Shown one piece after another: positions 18,740-30,119 of a DNA stretch of 64,000 nt. Both the position numbers and the translations under genes were made by a program. The stretch is from positions 310,001-374,000 of the forward strand of contig JARGSG010000202.1 of the NCBI GenBank assembly GCA_030374805.1, written 5' to 3'. The first letter of the stretch is position 1. Each line of letters begins with the position of its first letter. This DNA is from Gracilaria gracilis. Taxonomy: Eukaryota > Rhodophyta > Florideophyceae > Gracilariales > Gracilariaceae. The notes below the pieces were generated by a model. It was not told the origin of the DNA and searched no databases. It was given only the letters and a program-made list of their open reading frames with translations.

Positions 18740-20365
18740 CACGGCGCATTGGTGTCTGCGCACGTGGCTGGCTGTACTGTAGCGAGGAAAAAAGCGCAGC
18801 AGCGTGCAATGCGCCACGTGGCGCACGTGGGCACCGTTTGCACGTGCAACACGAACGCAGGCATTCCTCTCTCAAGTTGCTGTACACGGGGGGACGTGTG
18901 ATTGGTGGCCAGCTGGCCACGATGGCTGGCAGTATGATACGCAAAATCACGTGCGACTACGGCAACGGCTCGTTGGGAATGTACAAGAGTAGCTGTTACC
19001 CTTGGTAGGCGCACATGTTGGATCTTGACTACACGGTTGCATAGTGGTATCTATGTGCAGTACGATGGAGGTGGCTTTCGCGTGTGTAGAAATTGCGGGC
19101 GGCTGGTAGATACGGACGGAACTGGTTGATGGCTTTGGGTGTGATGACAGCGGCGGTGATGATGGCGGACGGACTGTTGTTCGGCGCTTGTTTCTACTGC
19201 CTGGTGCAAGCATGCTGCACGTTATAATAAGTCAGAGGCGCGCCGTATCTAGGAGCGGGCGGCAGGCGTGGGGGCGTGCGCATTGGGTGGTGCTTGCAAG
19301 CCCACACGCGTGCTGCATTGAAGCTACGGTAGATAAAAAGGTAAGGTTAGCAATGCTCTTCAGCGGGTGCGGCACGTTGTGCAGAACGCTTAGTCTGAGA
19401 GCAAAAGCATTTGCAGCGGCTGATATTTTTTGAGCCCAACTTGTTGTCAGCCAATCGCTGTAGTAGTGGAGAGACGCACGCAGAGGCGCCCAGCTGGAGA
19501 TACCGTTGGTGAAGTTACCCTACAGTATATAATATCCATACAAGGGTAAGGTTATCTATCTCTACTCTACCTTCGTAGAGAGAGAGAGCTATGGTGCGTG
19601 CCCCTCACCGCCCCTTTCAGCGCCGTCACAGCCGCACCAGAGCCAATCAGCGCGCCAGTTGCAGCGAGCAAATATGAGTTTCGCTGTATAAATGGTACGA
19701 AGCGCAAGCTCAACGCGCGCGCATTTCGCGCGCATTTCGCGCCGCATTGCGCGCCGCATTGCGCGCCGCATTGCGCGCCGCACCTTGCGCCGCACCAGCA
19801 ACACACCCCACTCATCAACAGTATGCATCATGCACAGCCATGCAACGTACAACAATCGCCGTCAACCTTGCCAGCCTTTATCCACCCACAGATACTCATC
19901 GCCCCACGCCTCACGGCGGGAGCAAACGCGTCATTATTAGCTCATGCGCGCTGCTTTTTATCGCTTTTGAGTGGCGCAGAGAAACTTTGCTACACGCGCC
20001 GCCCTTTTGTACGCACCACGCCAAACGCTCTGCCGCAGCCTTGGGCGCCGCCGCCGCACGATTTGCACGCAATCATATCGCGCCCCCTTCGTTTTCTCCG
20101 TGCCTCTCATGTCTGCGCACTTTCGTTTGCATCATTATTCGTAAGTAAAATTAATGAGCTTGCTATCGATCCACACACCCCCCCTTTTCCATCCATCCCC
20201 CGCTCTGTTCGCAACATTTAAGCCCGACGCTCTGCCGCAAACCCCCTCCTCCACCTCCATGGCTCCACTGCATGCCCCACCACTCCCCCTTCTTCTCTTT
20301 TCCTTCCTCTTTTTCTCTTCCCCTCCTCCAAAGTCGCTGTCTTTCTGCTTTCACTACTCAGCGCA
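18740..20365. other. Intergenic region upstream of RBOH1
   Basis: No supported gene. A 12-bp GC-rich tandem repeat (gcgccgcattgc, about four copies) lies at 19737-19790. From 20260 to 20335 there is a strong pyrimidine-rich leader (cttcttctcttttccttcc) immediately before RBOH1, ending ctcctccaaag, which could be the 3' end of a leader intron or simply a CT-rich 5' UTR. Confidence 0.45.
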
Positions 20366-22909
20366 ATGTCTCAGCCTGCGCAGCCAGTGCCACTGAGTCT
20401 ATCAGCGCGCAAAGCGCCCATCACCAAACGCATCCACCACTTCTTCGCCAAAGTCGAGGCGCAGCTCTCCACGTATGCCGTGCTCTACCTGTTCTTGCTC
20501 TTCTATTTCGCCGTTAATTTGCTCATGTTTCTATGGGGCTTCCGCGGCGAGATCGTGTACGAGCAAAACATTCGCAGAGGACCCGTCATGCGCTACATCA
20601 TTGGAGTGGCGCGCGGCGCCGGGTACATGCTCAACCTCAACACTGCCTTTGTAATTCTGTTAGCAGCAAGGCTCACCTTCACAAAGCTCAGGGACACGCC
20701 CATTGCAAATGTGCTGCCATTGGACAAAGCCTTTCCCATGCTGCACATCATCGTAGGCTACACAATTGCCATCACAGTTGTTGTGCATGCCGGCTTTCAC
20801 TTTGGCTGGCTCTTCGGCTACAACCTGTGGGAATGGGGTCTATGGAGCTTCAACATGAGCGTCATCACAGGCGCGCTCCTCATCGTCGTCTTCGCCACCA
20901 TGCTGTGGTTTGTACGCCCCTCCGTTCGAAAGAAGCACTTCTTGCTCTTCTACCGCGTGCACATCATCGGAGCCACTCTGTTCTTCCTGCTTCTCATCTT
21001 CCATGGAATGTACCGCAACAGACCTGAGACGTACAAGTACATCGTGCCGACCCTCATAATTTACCTCGTGGACCGTATTTTGCGCCGCTTACAGGTGTCC
21101 ACTACCACCTTGCAACTTTCCGCCTCCAACAGTTTCTTCAAGGACGACAACGTGTTGGAGCTGCGCGTGCCGAAACCATTCCAGTACCGATCCGGTCAGT
21201 ACGCAGAGTTGCAGGTACCTTCAATCAACCGCGAGTGGCATCCGTTCACCATTGCTTCCGCGCCGCACGAAGAGACGCTTGCGCTGTACATCAAGAAGCT
21301 GGGTGATTGGACCGGCGCGTTGCATGAGGAATTCGCGCGCCGTCTGAACGGCGATGAACTGGAGACAATCTCGGTGCTGGTTCGTGGCCCGTACGGTGCA
21401 CCATGCCAGCATGTGCGTGGATACGAGCGCGTTGTGCTCATCTCCGGCGGTATTGGCGCCACGCCGTTCTCCGCCGTGTGCAAGGAGTTGCACCATCTCA
21501 ATCGTGAGGCAGCCGCATGGGAACCTCAGCAGAATGAGGCAGCTACGTTCGAGAACGGACTGGAGATGAAGCTGGTGGAGAAGCGCATGTACAAGGCCAT
21601 CAGGAAGCTGTACAACGTCAACGTTAGCGCCGCCGTTCATCAGGTGTCGGCTGTGGATGAGCAGCGCTCGCAGTTCGTCACGGGCATGCTCGATATTGCC
21701 GCCTTGCACCGTGAGAAAAGCCAGTTGAAGGGTACCAGTACCGAACATTTGTCGACGGACGTCGACGATAGCACGATAACGAATGAAGTGCATGATTCCA
21801 GCGCTGGGGACTCGTTTTATGAAAGTGATAGCAAGTCTATTCTCAACAACTCCGAAACTCCAAAGAAGAAGCAGTTCCAGAAAGATGACGCCATATTCGT
21901 GTCAAGCATGAAGGCTTTACCGGGCGCCAGACAGAAGATGCTTCACCTGTTTGACCCTCGTTCGCATCTGCTCACGTTTTTGCACTCGACTCGGATGCAG
22001 TTCTTCTTGCTTGTCACGCTCATTGTCAGAGTAGTCATGCTTTCTATTGGGAGCATTTGGAAGTCGGACTTTGTACCAGTGTTGTCTCACACAGGTGGCA
22101 ATTCTGGGCTGTGGGTAGTAATCTTGGACACAATTCTATGTTCAATCGTCGCTATTATCATTCCTCTCACCGTGGGGCTAGAGATTGTAGTATTGAGATC
22201 TGGCTTTTTCTCTGGGAAACGTTTGTGGGACTTTTTCATTCTGGTGCCAGCAACTGTCATCACTCTTGCTCTGGACGTTCACACCTGGATTGAAGGCAAA
22301 CCTGCAGACAACGTAGTGATTGGTCTCAAGTACCTGGTGCTGCTCCCTGCGATATTCATACTGCTTCTTGCTCGTCTGCATGGAACGCTGGGCGGACGTA
22401 GATTGACAGACATTGCCACGAGATGTGAATGCCACATACATTCGAAGGTGCCTGAAGTGGACTTTGTGTGGACGACACCAAAGCCGGAGAACGATCTGTG
22501 GCTCAGACATGAGCTGGAACCGTTGGCAGGAGGTACGAAATTGCGTTTGCATAGGTATGTGACAAGGCAGAAGGAATTGGATGAGGAGATGGGGATCGGC
22601 GATGACTTTATTTTCGATACGAACATTGGTCGACCAGAATGGGACTCTGTGTTCTCGGAAGTTGCCTCGAGGGCACAAAGTGACAGCACAGTTGGGGTGT
22701 TCTTCTGTGGACCGCACAAGATGGGAGATGCAATCCAGAAGAGTATTCGAAGGGTTGAAATCGTGAGTGCTTTGAAGGGGGCGTATCTACGGGGACTGGA
22801 TGTTTCTACTGTGAGTAGAGATGTTGGGGTGGGGAAGAGACTGGTGAAGAGACTGGAGGAAAGTGGTTGTTCGGTGAGGTTCGCCTTTCGGGAAGAAAAC
22901 TTTGGCTGA
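20366..22909 (+). CDS. RBOH1, red-algal type NADPH oxidase
   Basis: An intronless 847-residue protein. The N-terminal ferric-reductase-like membrane domain has about six spans, with heme histidine pairs at 127/141 and 199/213. FAD binding is by WHPFTIASAP (291-300). NADPH binding is by GGIGATPF (361-368) and FFCGPHKMG near 790, and the chain ends FREENFG, as NOX enzymes do. Between the two NADPH-binding parts lies an inserted region of about 300 residues with four or five extra hydrophobic spans (roughly 550-690). This layout, without EF-hands, is known for red algal RBOH. The enzyme moves electrons from cytosolic NADPH across the membrane to make superoxide. RBOH2 at 30120-32633 is its inverted paralog, nearly identical in one central tract. 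Confidence 0.95.
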   Translation: MSQPAQPVPLSLSARKAPITKRIHHFFAKVEAQLSTYAVLYLFLLFYFAVNLLMFLWGFRGEIVYEQNIRRGPVMRYIIGVARGAGYMLNLNTAFVILLAARLTFTKLRDTPIANVLPLDKAFPMLHIIVGYTIAITVVVHAGFHFGWLFGYNLWEWGLWSFNMSVITGALLIVVFATMLWFVRPSVRKKHFLLFYRVHIIGATLFFLLLIFHGMYRNRPETYKYIVPTLIIYLVDRILRRLQVSTTTLQLSASNSFFKDDNVLELRVPKPFQYRSGQYAELQVPSINREWHPFTIASAPHEETLALYIKKLGDWTGALHEEFARRLNGDELETISVLVRGPYGAPCQHVRGYERVVLISGGIGATPFSAVCKELHHLNREAAAWEPQQNEAATFENGLEMKLVEKRMYKAIRKLYNVNVSAAVHQVSAVDEQRSQFVTGMLDIAALHREKSQLKGTSTEHLSTDVDDSTITNEVHDSSAGDSFYESDSKSILNNSETPKKKQFQKDDAIFVSSMKALPGARQKMLHLFDPRSHLLTFLHSTRMQFFLLVTLIVRVVMLSIGSIWKSDFVPVLSHTGGNSGLWVVILDTILCSIVAIIIPLTVGLEIVVLRSGFFSGKRLWDFFILVPATVITLALDVHTWIEGKPADNVVIGLKYLVLLPAIFILLLARLHGTLGGRRLTDIATRCECHIHSKVPEVDFVWTTPKPENDLWLRHELEPLAGGTKLRLHRYVTRQKELDEEMGIGDDFIFDTNIGRPEWDSVFSEVASRAQSDSTVGVFFCGPHKMGDAIQKSIRRVEIVSALKGAYLRGLDVSTVSRDVGVGKRLVKRLEESGCSVRFAFREENFG

Positions 22910-22990
22910 GCGATGTTGATATTGGTTACCGTTGTATTGATTATTCATGGATTTTTGTAACCATATAACGTTATCACCCAGGTCGAGCAC

Positions 22991-23061
22991 TGATATCGTA
23001 CCGGTCCATTGATATCAGTACGATATCGTTCGGACCACATGATATCAGTACGATATCAGTT
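22991..23061. repeat. Tandem GATATC-rich motif
   Basis: About two and a half copies of a 30-base unit built on gatatcagtacgatatc, followed by gttcggacca or similar. The core is nearly palindromic. It lies just 3' of RBOH1 and may be part of a decayed small transposon. Confidence 0.6.
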
Positions 23062-23218
23062 TGGCCCAGCATAAACGCAATTATGGGCATTTTAAAAAAT
23101 TAAAATTTTTTGAAGAGATGTCACCAGCCGGACCTGTCATACAAAGTTCACATCGCGCTTTCCCACCACTCAATTGCGTTTCGGTCCTTCTGTGCCTTCC
23201 AAGCTGAGTGATAAGCCC

Positions 23219-23342
23219 GTTATGTTGGAAATCACGTGATGATATCGGGTCACTCGACAGAAAAATTGGTCCCTCGTCTTCGACTCGGGCCCGAATTTTT
23301 CTGTCTCGTGCCCCGGATATCATCACTCGATTTTCAACATAA
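23219..23342. repeat. Foldback element with about 60-bp arms
   Basis: The left arm starts gttatgttggaaatcacgtg and runs through gatgatatcgggtcac and gacagaaaaatt. The right arm is its near-exact reverse complement, with aatttttctgtctcgtg, then gatatcatcactcg and caacataac. The loop is only a few bases around 23279. Such long near-perfect palindromes are typical of foldback or MITE sequences. No coding capacity. Confidence 0.8.
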
Positions 23343-26300
23343 CTCCTACTTAGATACGCCAACACTACCTTCGGTAAAATGTTCTGTGACGTCACACGAT
23401 TCTGCTTAAAGTGTATTCAAGCCGAGTGCGTAAACAGTCTGCCTTGTACGGCTTGTGTATTCATTTGCACCTTCGTTATCATTAAAAAAAAAACACCACA
23501 GTTCTTTGTTGCAGTTTCTACCCATGCGCCTGTATTAATACATTGCAGCTGATACTTATCGAAATGATACTACGTACTCTATAATAATAACAACAGTGCA
23601 ATAATGTTTGGTGTCTTGTTTGTAACTTATCGACTCCAGTCACTTTGGGTCTGATAGCGATACGAGAAAAGGAAAAGGGTGAGACCAAGTTGTGTAGATA
23701 GATACCTCAATGCTAGTTTTAACAGACGTTTGGTAGCCCTACGAGTTCGGGAGGTACCGTTGTACAGCACTGGAGCAATGCTTGAAACTATCTACCCTTG
23801 CCCGTGCAATACAGTGCTGTTAGTATTTGCAAGATATATACTGGAAAGAGCTTAGATTCACTTGTTGTGTATTGCGAGCGCGGTACGTTGATTGCTCTTG
23901 GATCCACATACGTGTGCAGTGAAGTTGAGTTTGGTTTTCGACAACGAACGTCGGTCATCATGGATACGACCATAGCAACGTATTTTACTGGGTACTGTAC
24001 AAAGCTCAGAAAGGAAATGAGCACAAGTATCTACAAGCATCGACAAACCAGAGCAAGTTGAGTGAATAAGGTTTAATGGAGGCAACAATGCTCGAAAGCC
24101 AGGCTGCAATGAAAGACTTTGACTATGGCTGGACGAATGATTGATCCCTATCTATGGTGGCACGTCTTCCACTCGAAGATGAGGGGGAAAGATGATGTTG
24201 ATCTTTTTCATTAATTATTGAAGGGCCACCAACTGAGTGCTGACGGTCAGCTTTGAACTCAACGGAGGAGGGGCAGTGGAGGAGGCCGTCTCCGACATGT
24301 GCATTGCTGGACATGCTGGTGCACACTAAAACATTTTTGGTACTGTATAAACATTTTTCATTTTAATGAATTTAAAATTTCAATTTTTGAAAATGAACCC
24401 ACGGAGTAAAACCCTAACGTTTTTACGTTTTTGGACGCTTAGATAATCAGAGCCTCTGAATTTCAGACGAATTCACCCTAAAGGTTGTCGGACTTGTCTT
24501 GAGCTGAACCAAATTCATAACCGCTTCTGATTCTTCTTCTCCACTGCCTAGTCCTGAAACTAAGCGGCCAAAGTATGCTTCTATGTGCCACAAATATGGT
24601 GTTCACCCCGTTCCAATAGCATTTGATATGCCCCCAGAGCCGCAGACTCTGCCCTTCAACGTGACAACTCATTTGGGCATTCTCTCGCGGAGCTGTTCTC
24701 CTCCATTAAAGGCTTCACATTCGAGCACAGATCCACAAAGCGACGTCTTGCACGTCTTGTCGTACAAGTACACGGCGGCGGTAAAACCCCCAGGCGCCTT
24801 ACGAGCGCCCACGAAGCCCCACAAGTACGCCTGAATAAAGTCGCCCGCCCCCCTCCTCAGGAAGACCATTACACTTTGTTGGCCATTTTGCACTCATCGC
24901 TAAAATTACTTTCATGTTTCTGCTCCACATGCTCTTCACACGGCTACGCATTGGTCGGGCACATCGCACAAAGTTACAACACCGCACCTCTGTAAAAATG
25001 ACAGGCTGCAGGACCCTCAGGTGTAACTTTTCCTGCTGCGAACTGCGCTCAAGTCCTCCTCCCTGCTCTTCGAATTCTCATCATGTCGTACTTCTTTTTT
25101 CAAGCATTGTTCATTAACTGCACGTGATGGAATATAATGCACAAAGCAAGTTATAAGAACCAAAACAAGTGATATGATTTTTACAAAATTTTGCTGACAT
25201 TCACAATGTGATCATACTATTCTTAAGCCTTTTTACTGTTACTTGCTGTATCGGATACAGCTTCGATTATTATGACAGCTGTATTCTTTTGTGAGGAGTT
25301 TCCAGAAAAGTTACATTGCACCAGATAAGATATGCGGTACAGGTATTATATACCGTTAATCAGAATACACAGAGGATAGATTTATCTACTGCATGTCGTA
25401 ATCAGAAGCATTTGGAACACGTTGCAAATCAATATGGCAAGACTTACTGGGGGATCTCGACTGCACAGATCTCATCAGTTCTTGGCCTCCGTTGGAGATC
25501 CAGATCTTAAGATTGTGAATGAGGAGCACACTTTGCAGGGGGCTGTGGGCTTCGAATAAGATTTGTTGTCGGGTTAGACAGCGGAGAAACACCTCCCGGT
25601 AAAAAAAAAAGGCTTAGCGCACAACACGAAACAAAGCAGATAAATGGTGATCTGTACAAAGCCACACAAGATGAGATTGTGTACACTAACCTTCGATATG
25701 TGAGCACATGTTTTGGCGAATGGGCAAGATTGTTTATTATGTTTGGTCAAACACTCCAAACATTGCATAAACACAACCACCGCGCAGTATGGTCGCCGTT
25801 TACAACAATATGTGAGATACAGTTTCCTTTTTGCGAAAGCACAAGCATCGCAACAATTGTGGAGCTGAGAGAGAGAGAGAGAGAGAGTAAGTGGTATCTA
25901 GAAGCTGTATAACTTGTGTGAATTGAAGCGCACGTTGCTGTGGGGTCATTGGCAGGGCGAAGCTTTGTTGAGCTCGCCACTCTGGAACATAAAGCGGATC
26001 GACGCTGGCCCATCTTCGCCGTGGATGTGCGACGTAGCGCAAGCAGCAGGTGGGTGGGGGCGGCTCGCAACAAGGCGCAAGTGCGGCATGTCGACATGGC
26101 TTCCCATTGGCATTTTGGCCACTTCACGCAATTACAGATGCTCCATAACAAGTGACAAGTTTACAGGCTGAAGGTGAGTTCAAGGCGTTCTCCCCGCTGC
26201 ATGCAACAGTTGCTTGCGCGCGAGGGCTTGTCTTCCACGCCCTGGCCTCGGTATGGCTGTGCTGGCACGTGTAGCCATCTTGTCAGCTATTCTAGTGCTT

Positions 26301-26481
26301 CTGCTGTTGGCGCACCGCAGGTCTTGCACGCCGCAAACAAGCTAAACAGCCTATTGGAACGCCAACCAATCTATGACGTCAACGCCCCGCCCTGTGAATG
26401 CTTGTACCTTCGTATCATAGTGTAGATCATGTGCCGCCAAACAGCGTGGTGCAACAAGTACTGTAGCTGCGCTTGTACGAA
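23343..26481. other. Intergenic region between RBOH1 and Harbinger-1
   Basis: Open frames are short and lack domains. AT-rich tracts (24340-24390), a run of A at 25600 and a GA tract at 25866-25887 are the only notable features. If the RBOH pair arose by inverted duplication, the axis should lie near here. Confidence 0.4.
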
Positions 26482-26863
26482 AATGGGTCATTCCTGAAAA
26501 CCCAAAACACCTTTTTGTTCGGCACAAATCGTCACGATGTGTGCCTCCAGCGTCACGTTGTGCGTCCAACTCGCTCTGCGCTCCCGGCCCGTAGAAGTGA
26601 AAGTGCTCCAAGCACAAACGATCATCCCGGAGCCATATTCTCTCCAGGAATGAATGTGGCTTTCGCTTCGGTCGCCTTGGCGGCGGGACTCGCTTTTCTT
26701 TATGCGCTTGTTTGCGCGATTGCCTGCACTATGCGAAACCATGAGCTTCTGCCTGGATTGAAGCGCATATGTATCAACACCACCGTCCCAAACCACTGCG
26801 TCCCTACTTTCCTACAAGACGTCTCTGTTGCCACTAAAACATTGCTTGGAAACTCTCTCCAAT

Positions 26864-28117
26864 ATGGCCTCCAACAGACAACCACCAACACCGTCAGAAG
26901 CTCACCCATTCATTCCTTTCAGCGAGTTGCATCCGGATAACGAAAACGAGCCGAAACTCACACAACCTCTATCTTTTCGGACTGGGTATGATCCTACTTC
27001 GACAACATGTGATATGCCAACAACCATAGCGCCCTTTCGACACACACCTGCTCATGGATCCCTACCCTCTCTACGCACACATTATGACCGTCAAGGCAAT
27101 CAACAGCGTCAGCTGCCACCACAAAACTTTCCGGGCCATCGTTTGCCGCCCCACACCGAATCGGGGTCTGCTCTACTGCAAACTCTGCAGCCATCCCTTT
27201 CGTCTATGCCTCATGCAGCAGCACAGCCCCCTGTTTAAGGGAAAACACGTAGTAGGAGAAATGTGCATGGTGGGCCTGCCGGAGCATCTCTACCAACTGC
27301 TACGCCTCGGGGCGCCGCCAAGCGCACTGTGAACAAGAAACAAAAGAAGAAAACCTCAAAGAACACACGAGGGTACACGTTTACATTGGCAGAGTCTCTG
27401 AACTTTCTTTCCATCATGGATAGGCTTCTCCCGATCGGACCGTACGAGTGGGATGCTGTAGCGCGAGAGCATTCGGAAACATTTCCGGAAAGGCAAAGAA
27501 GTGCAGAGTCTTTACGGCGGAAGTTTTCCGCATTGCATCGCACCAAAGTTCCTACAGGTTCACCCGTTTGCCCTTTAGATGTAAAAGAGGCAAAGCGGAT
27601 CAATGAACTGATCAAACACAAAGCCGACGTCACCGATGGGACTGATGAACACGAACTAGAAGACGCGAGTGGAGCAGATGGCGGGAGTGACACCGAGATA
27701 GATGATGCTGTAGGAACGCAACAGGAGGAAGATGCAAGCAATTCAATTGTTGCACCTGGCCTAAATGCTGGTTCTGCAACGCAAGATGCTCTGAACCTTA
27801 GCCGTAAGCAACTGGTTCGCGCTCGTACACGTCGGGGGGGGGATGACTTGATGGATATTTTGAAGATGAGTATGGCACAGGAAAAAGAGCATCGCAAATC
27901 GCAACGAGAAATAGAATCCCGGCGCGAGGAGCGCGAGGCCAAACGAGAAGAGCGTGAGAGGGTTCTAGAATCACGGCGCCAGGATCGGGAAGTTCAGCGG
28001 GAAGAGCGTGAATCGAAGCGGTATGAACGGTTTATGGAAATGATGATGATAGTGACGATGGGAACCCATCAGAAACAGAGAAACTGCGGTAGCTCCAGAA
28101 GCCCCCCGCCTAGTTAA
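26864..28117 (+). pseudogene. Harbinger-1 Myb/SANT-like protein (in-frame stop)
   Basis: The frame from ATG 26864 (MASNRQPPTPSEAHPF) runs to a TAA at 27236-27238 and then stays open in the same frame to 28117. The Myb-like domain follows the stop: RGYTFTLAESLNFLSIMDRL, then GPYEWDAVAREH, and ESLRRKFSALHRTKVPTGSP. After an acidic linker comes a highly charged Arg/Glu coiled coil (28 heptad-like ER-rich turns near 27900-28060). The protein should help the transposase bind the element ends. The single stop may be a mutation; a small intron is possible but not obvious. Confidence 0.75.
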
Positions 28118-28158
28118 AGCAGTAAATAGTTGCTGCAGTTTATATTTGTGAGCCATCC

Positions 28159-29313
28159 TTACCAGTAAGACGGAAATAAAAAACTAACGTCGCCTTGAAG
28201 AGCCTGGCTGAAAGTTGACCTTATCTGATTTAGACCTACTGTCCTTGTTCGAAAATTGAACAACAAAACACAAGACAAAACCAACAACTTCCTTTCCCCT
28301 CTGTCCTCCCATCTGATCCTATCTTCAAGTCTAGGAAAACAGGCTCGAAAAGCCCGCATTCCCCATTCCGCACTTTGCCTCAAAGATGTGGCCTGCTCCC
28401 CAAGAATAATTCTTTCTTCATTTTCGTCTTCTACACGTCTGTCAGTACCACTTTTGATAAGAAATGGATGTCGAGCCTGTCCAAATGCCGAGTCAATTAC
28501 GCACATCCCTCCAAACGATCTGTAGGCTTTCCCCAATTTATCATAAACCCCAGTAATCTCCGCAATCGTTGAGTCGTGCATTGAACCCGGGGCGTTTAAC
28601 CCGCAGCATATAATGGTGCCGTTTGGTGCAAATGTCAATATGTTTCCGACATAATGATCATGTTTCCACCCATTATAGAACATACTTTGTTCCAGTATAT
28701 CTCCACTGCACTGCAGTTTAATCTTAAGTCCATTAGCAAAGCAGTACACTTTCTCGAGGGTCGGGTAGAAAGATACAATTTGGGACCTAAACGTTCGAAA
28801 CTCTTCAACAGACGGCATCCGAATCTCGGCTTCTTTACTATTACATAGCAGTTTGACGACAATTTTTCTTACAAATCGAAGAAAAAGAGACATTACGCTC
28901 GCGGTACATCCAAATATGAGCGACAATGCCATGGTAGAACCACGTGTTCGCGTATGCGCCAGAAAAAGGCCAAGCGCATGGCAGGCAGAAAGAGACCGTG
29001 GTCGTCCTTTGGAAGATGATCGTTTGATTTTGATTCTTCCATCCGATGCGTATGGAGTATACCTATTGTATAGAGGTTGAAAACCATTCATCAACTTTAA
29101 AAACCCTTCATGATCTAACCCGCATAAAGTAATAAATGAGACATCACAGCCCGATTGAAACAGGTATGCAAAAGGAGAGGCTTTTGGTATTCGAAGGGCT
29201 CTCCGCCTAATGCGGCTCTGTCGAATGCGTCTTTCGTGTACGGAAAGCTTTGAAAGGTACGGCGGAGGTCGAGAAAGCATGCCGATGAGAATCGTAGTTG
29301 ACCTCATTGCCAT
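28159..29313 (-). CDS. Harbinger-1 DDE transposase (DDE_Tnp_4 type)
   Basis: A 384-residue frame with the nuclease superfamily layout: YCFANGLKIKL (first acidic position), LNAPGSMHDSTI with D247, VIDSAFGQ with D274, and the helix SAEWGMRAFRACFPRL with E316. The N-terminal part has a helix-rich GRPRSLSACHALGLFLAHTR segment typical of the family. At the first catalytic position the usual Asp (family pattern DG) is Asn194, codon AAT, explainable by one G to A change. If that alignment is right, the enzyme is dead although its frame is open. Confidence 0.88.
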   Translation of the reverse strand: MAMRSTTILIGMLSRPPPYLSKLSVHERRIRQSRIRRRALRIPKASPFAYLFQSGCDVSFITLCGLDHEGFLKLMNGFQPLYNRYTPYASDGRIKIKRSSSKGRPRSLSACHALGLFLAHTRTRGSTMALSLIFGCTASVMSLFLRFVRKIVVKLLCNSKEAEIRMPSVEEFRTFRSQIVSFYPTLEKVYCFANGLKIKLQCSGDILEQSMFYNGWKHDHYVGNILTFAPNGTIICCGLNAPGSMHDSTIAEITGVYDKLGKAYRSFGGMCVIDSAFGQARHPFLIKSGTDRRVEDENEERIILGEQATSLRQSAEWGMRAFRACFPRLEDRIRWEDRGERKLLVLSCVLLFNFRTRTVGLNQIRSTFSQALQGDVSFLFPSYW

Positions 29314-29536
29314 TGCAAAGCTGAGATTAAGGAGAGATGTTGCAAATTGTTTTGAAGACGACGGGACTGGGCACCATATCAGACGCTGTGAATAATGTAC
29401 GCGCTTACTCAGAAAGTGGGTGGTGTGGCTGTCTTACTGTTGCGTTTCTCAGGTTTTCCGATCGACCATTGAAACGCAAAAGCACGAACACGCAGATTAC
29501 TTTTTTGCGTTTTGCTTATTTCAGGAATGACCCAAT

Positions 29537-30119
29537 ACTTGTGCGCTGTGCGGCACATTGCAGTACACTCGTATAACAGCAATGCCATCGTCCTCTCACC
29601 GCCATGCTTTTATTAGCGGTAAAGACTTGCGTGTCTAATTGTCCCCTGCTACAGCTTGTCATGTAATTCAGCCCGAAACTCCTGCAGCCTCTAGCCGGGC
29701 GTATAGCCGGGCATAGGGCCGCCGTCTTGGTGGGCACCTAGTCTAGCTAGACGTCAAGAGGAGGAACCACAGCCCGGAACGTACCACAGCTTTTTGAATG
29801 GCGTCCCCTTTGTTTAAAAGAATGCCTGTCGTGTCTGTTTGACCAGTTAAGTGCCAATGAAAACAATAAAAAAGTCGACGTTCCCTTGGCCACGCTATCT
29901 AATTACCCTTGGTCATTAGCAAGTGTGACTATTAGATTGTATCCTGACAATACAAACATTTTACAAAGTTCACTATTCACATGCTCTCTTCAACCGAGAA
30001 GGTTCCTCATGCCATGTCGTTCTGTACTGGATACAATGAACACAAATCGTACTATGTAGACTACTATTATTTGATCTTAAGTTTTGGTAGTAAGCAATGT
30101 CTCGAAAACGGACACCAGA
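29537..30119. other. Intergenic region 3' of RBOH2
   Basis: No gene, repeat or RNA recognised. It lies between the right end of Harbinger-1 and the stop of RBOH2. Confidence 0.4.

Larger units (their letters stand above)
26485..29533. mobile_element. Harbinger-1: PIF/Harbinger DNA transposon, 3.05 kb
   Basis: Terminal inverted repeats GGGTCATTCCTGAAA lie at 26485-26499 and, reversed, at 29519-29533, with weaker similarity continuing inward. A 3-bp target duplication AAT flanks them at 26482-26484 and 29534-29536. Inside are the two genes expected of the superfamily, pointing toward each other: a Myb/SANT-like protein (plus) and a DDE transposase (minus). Three-base duplications and this gene pair are characteristic of PIF/Harbinger. 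Both genes show damage, so the copy is probably no longer autonomous. Confidence 0.92.

Noticed and set aside
21221-21793. Antisense frames within RBOH1 and the matching ones within RBOH2
   Set aside because: They mirror the conserved coding strand in both copies and have no independent signals.
22991-23061. Repeated GATATC motif as a CRISPR-like array
   Set aside because: Too few units, palindromic core, no spacers of even size, and a eukaryotic context.
26473-26940. 155-codon frame across the left end of Harbinger-1
   Set aside because: It spans the TIR and is contradicted by the Myb-like frame; no domain.
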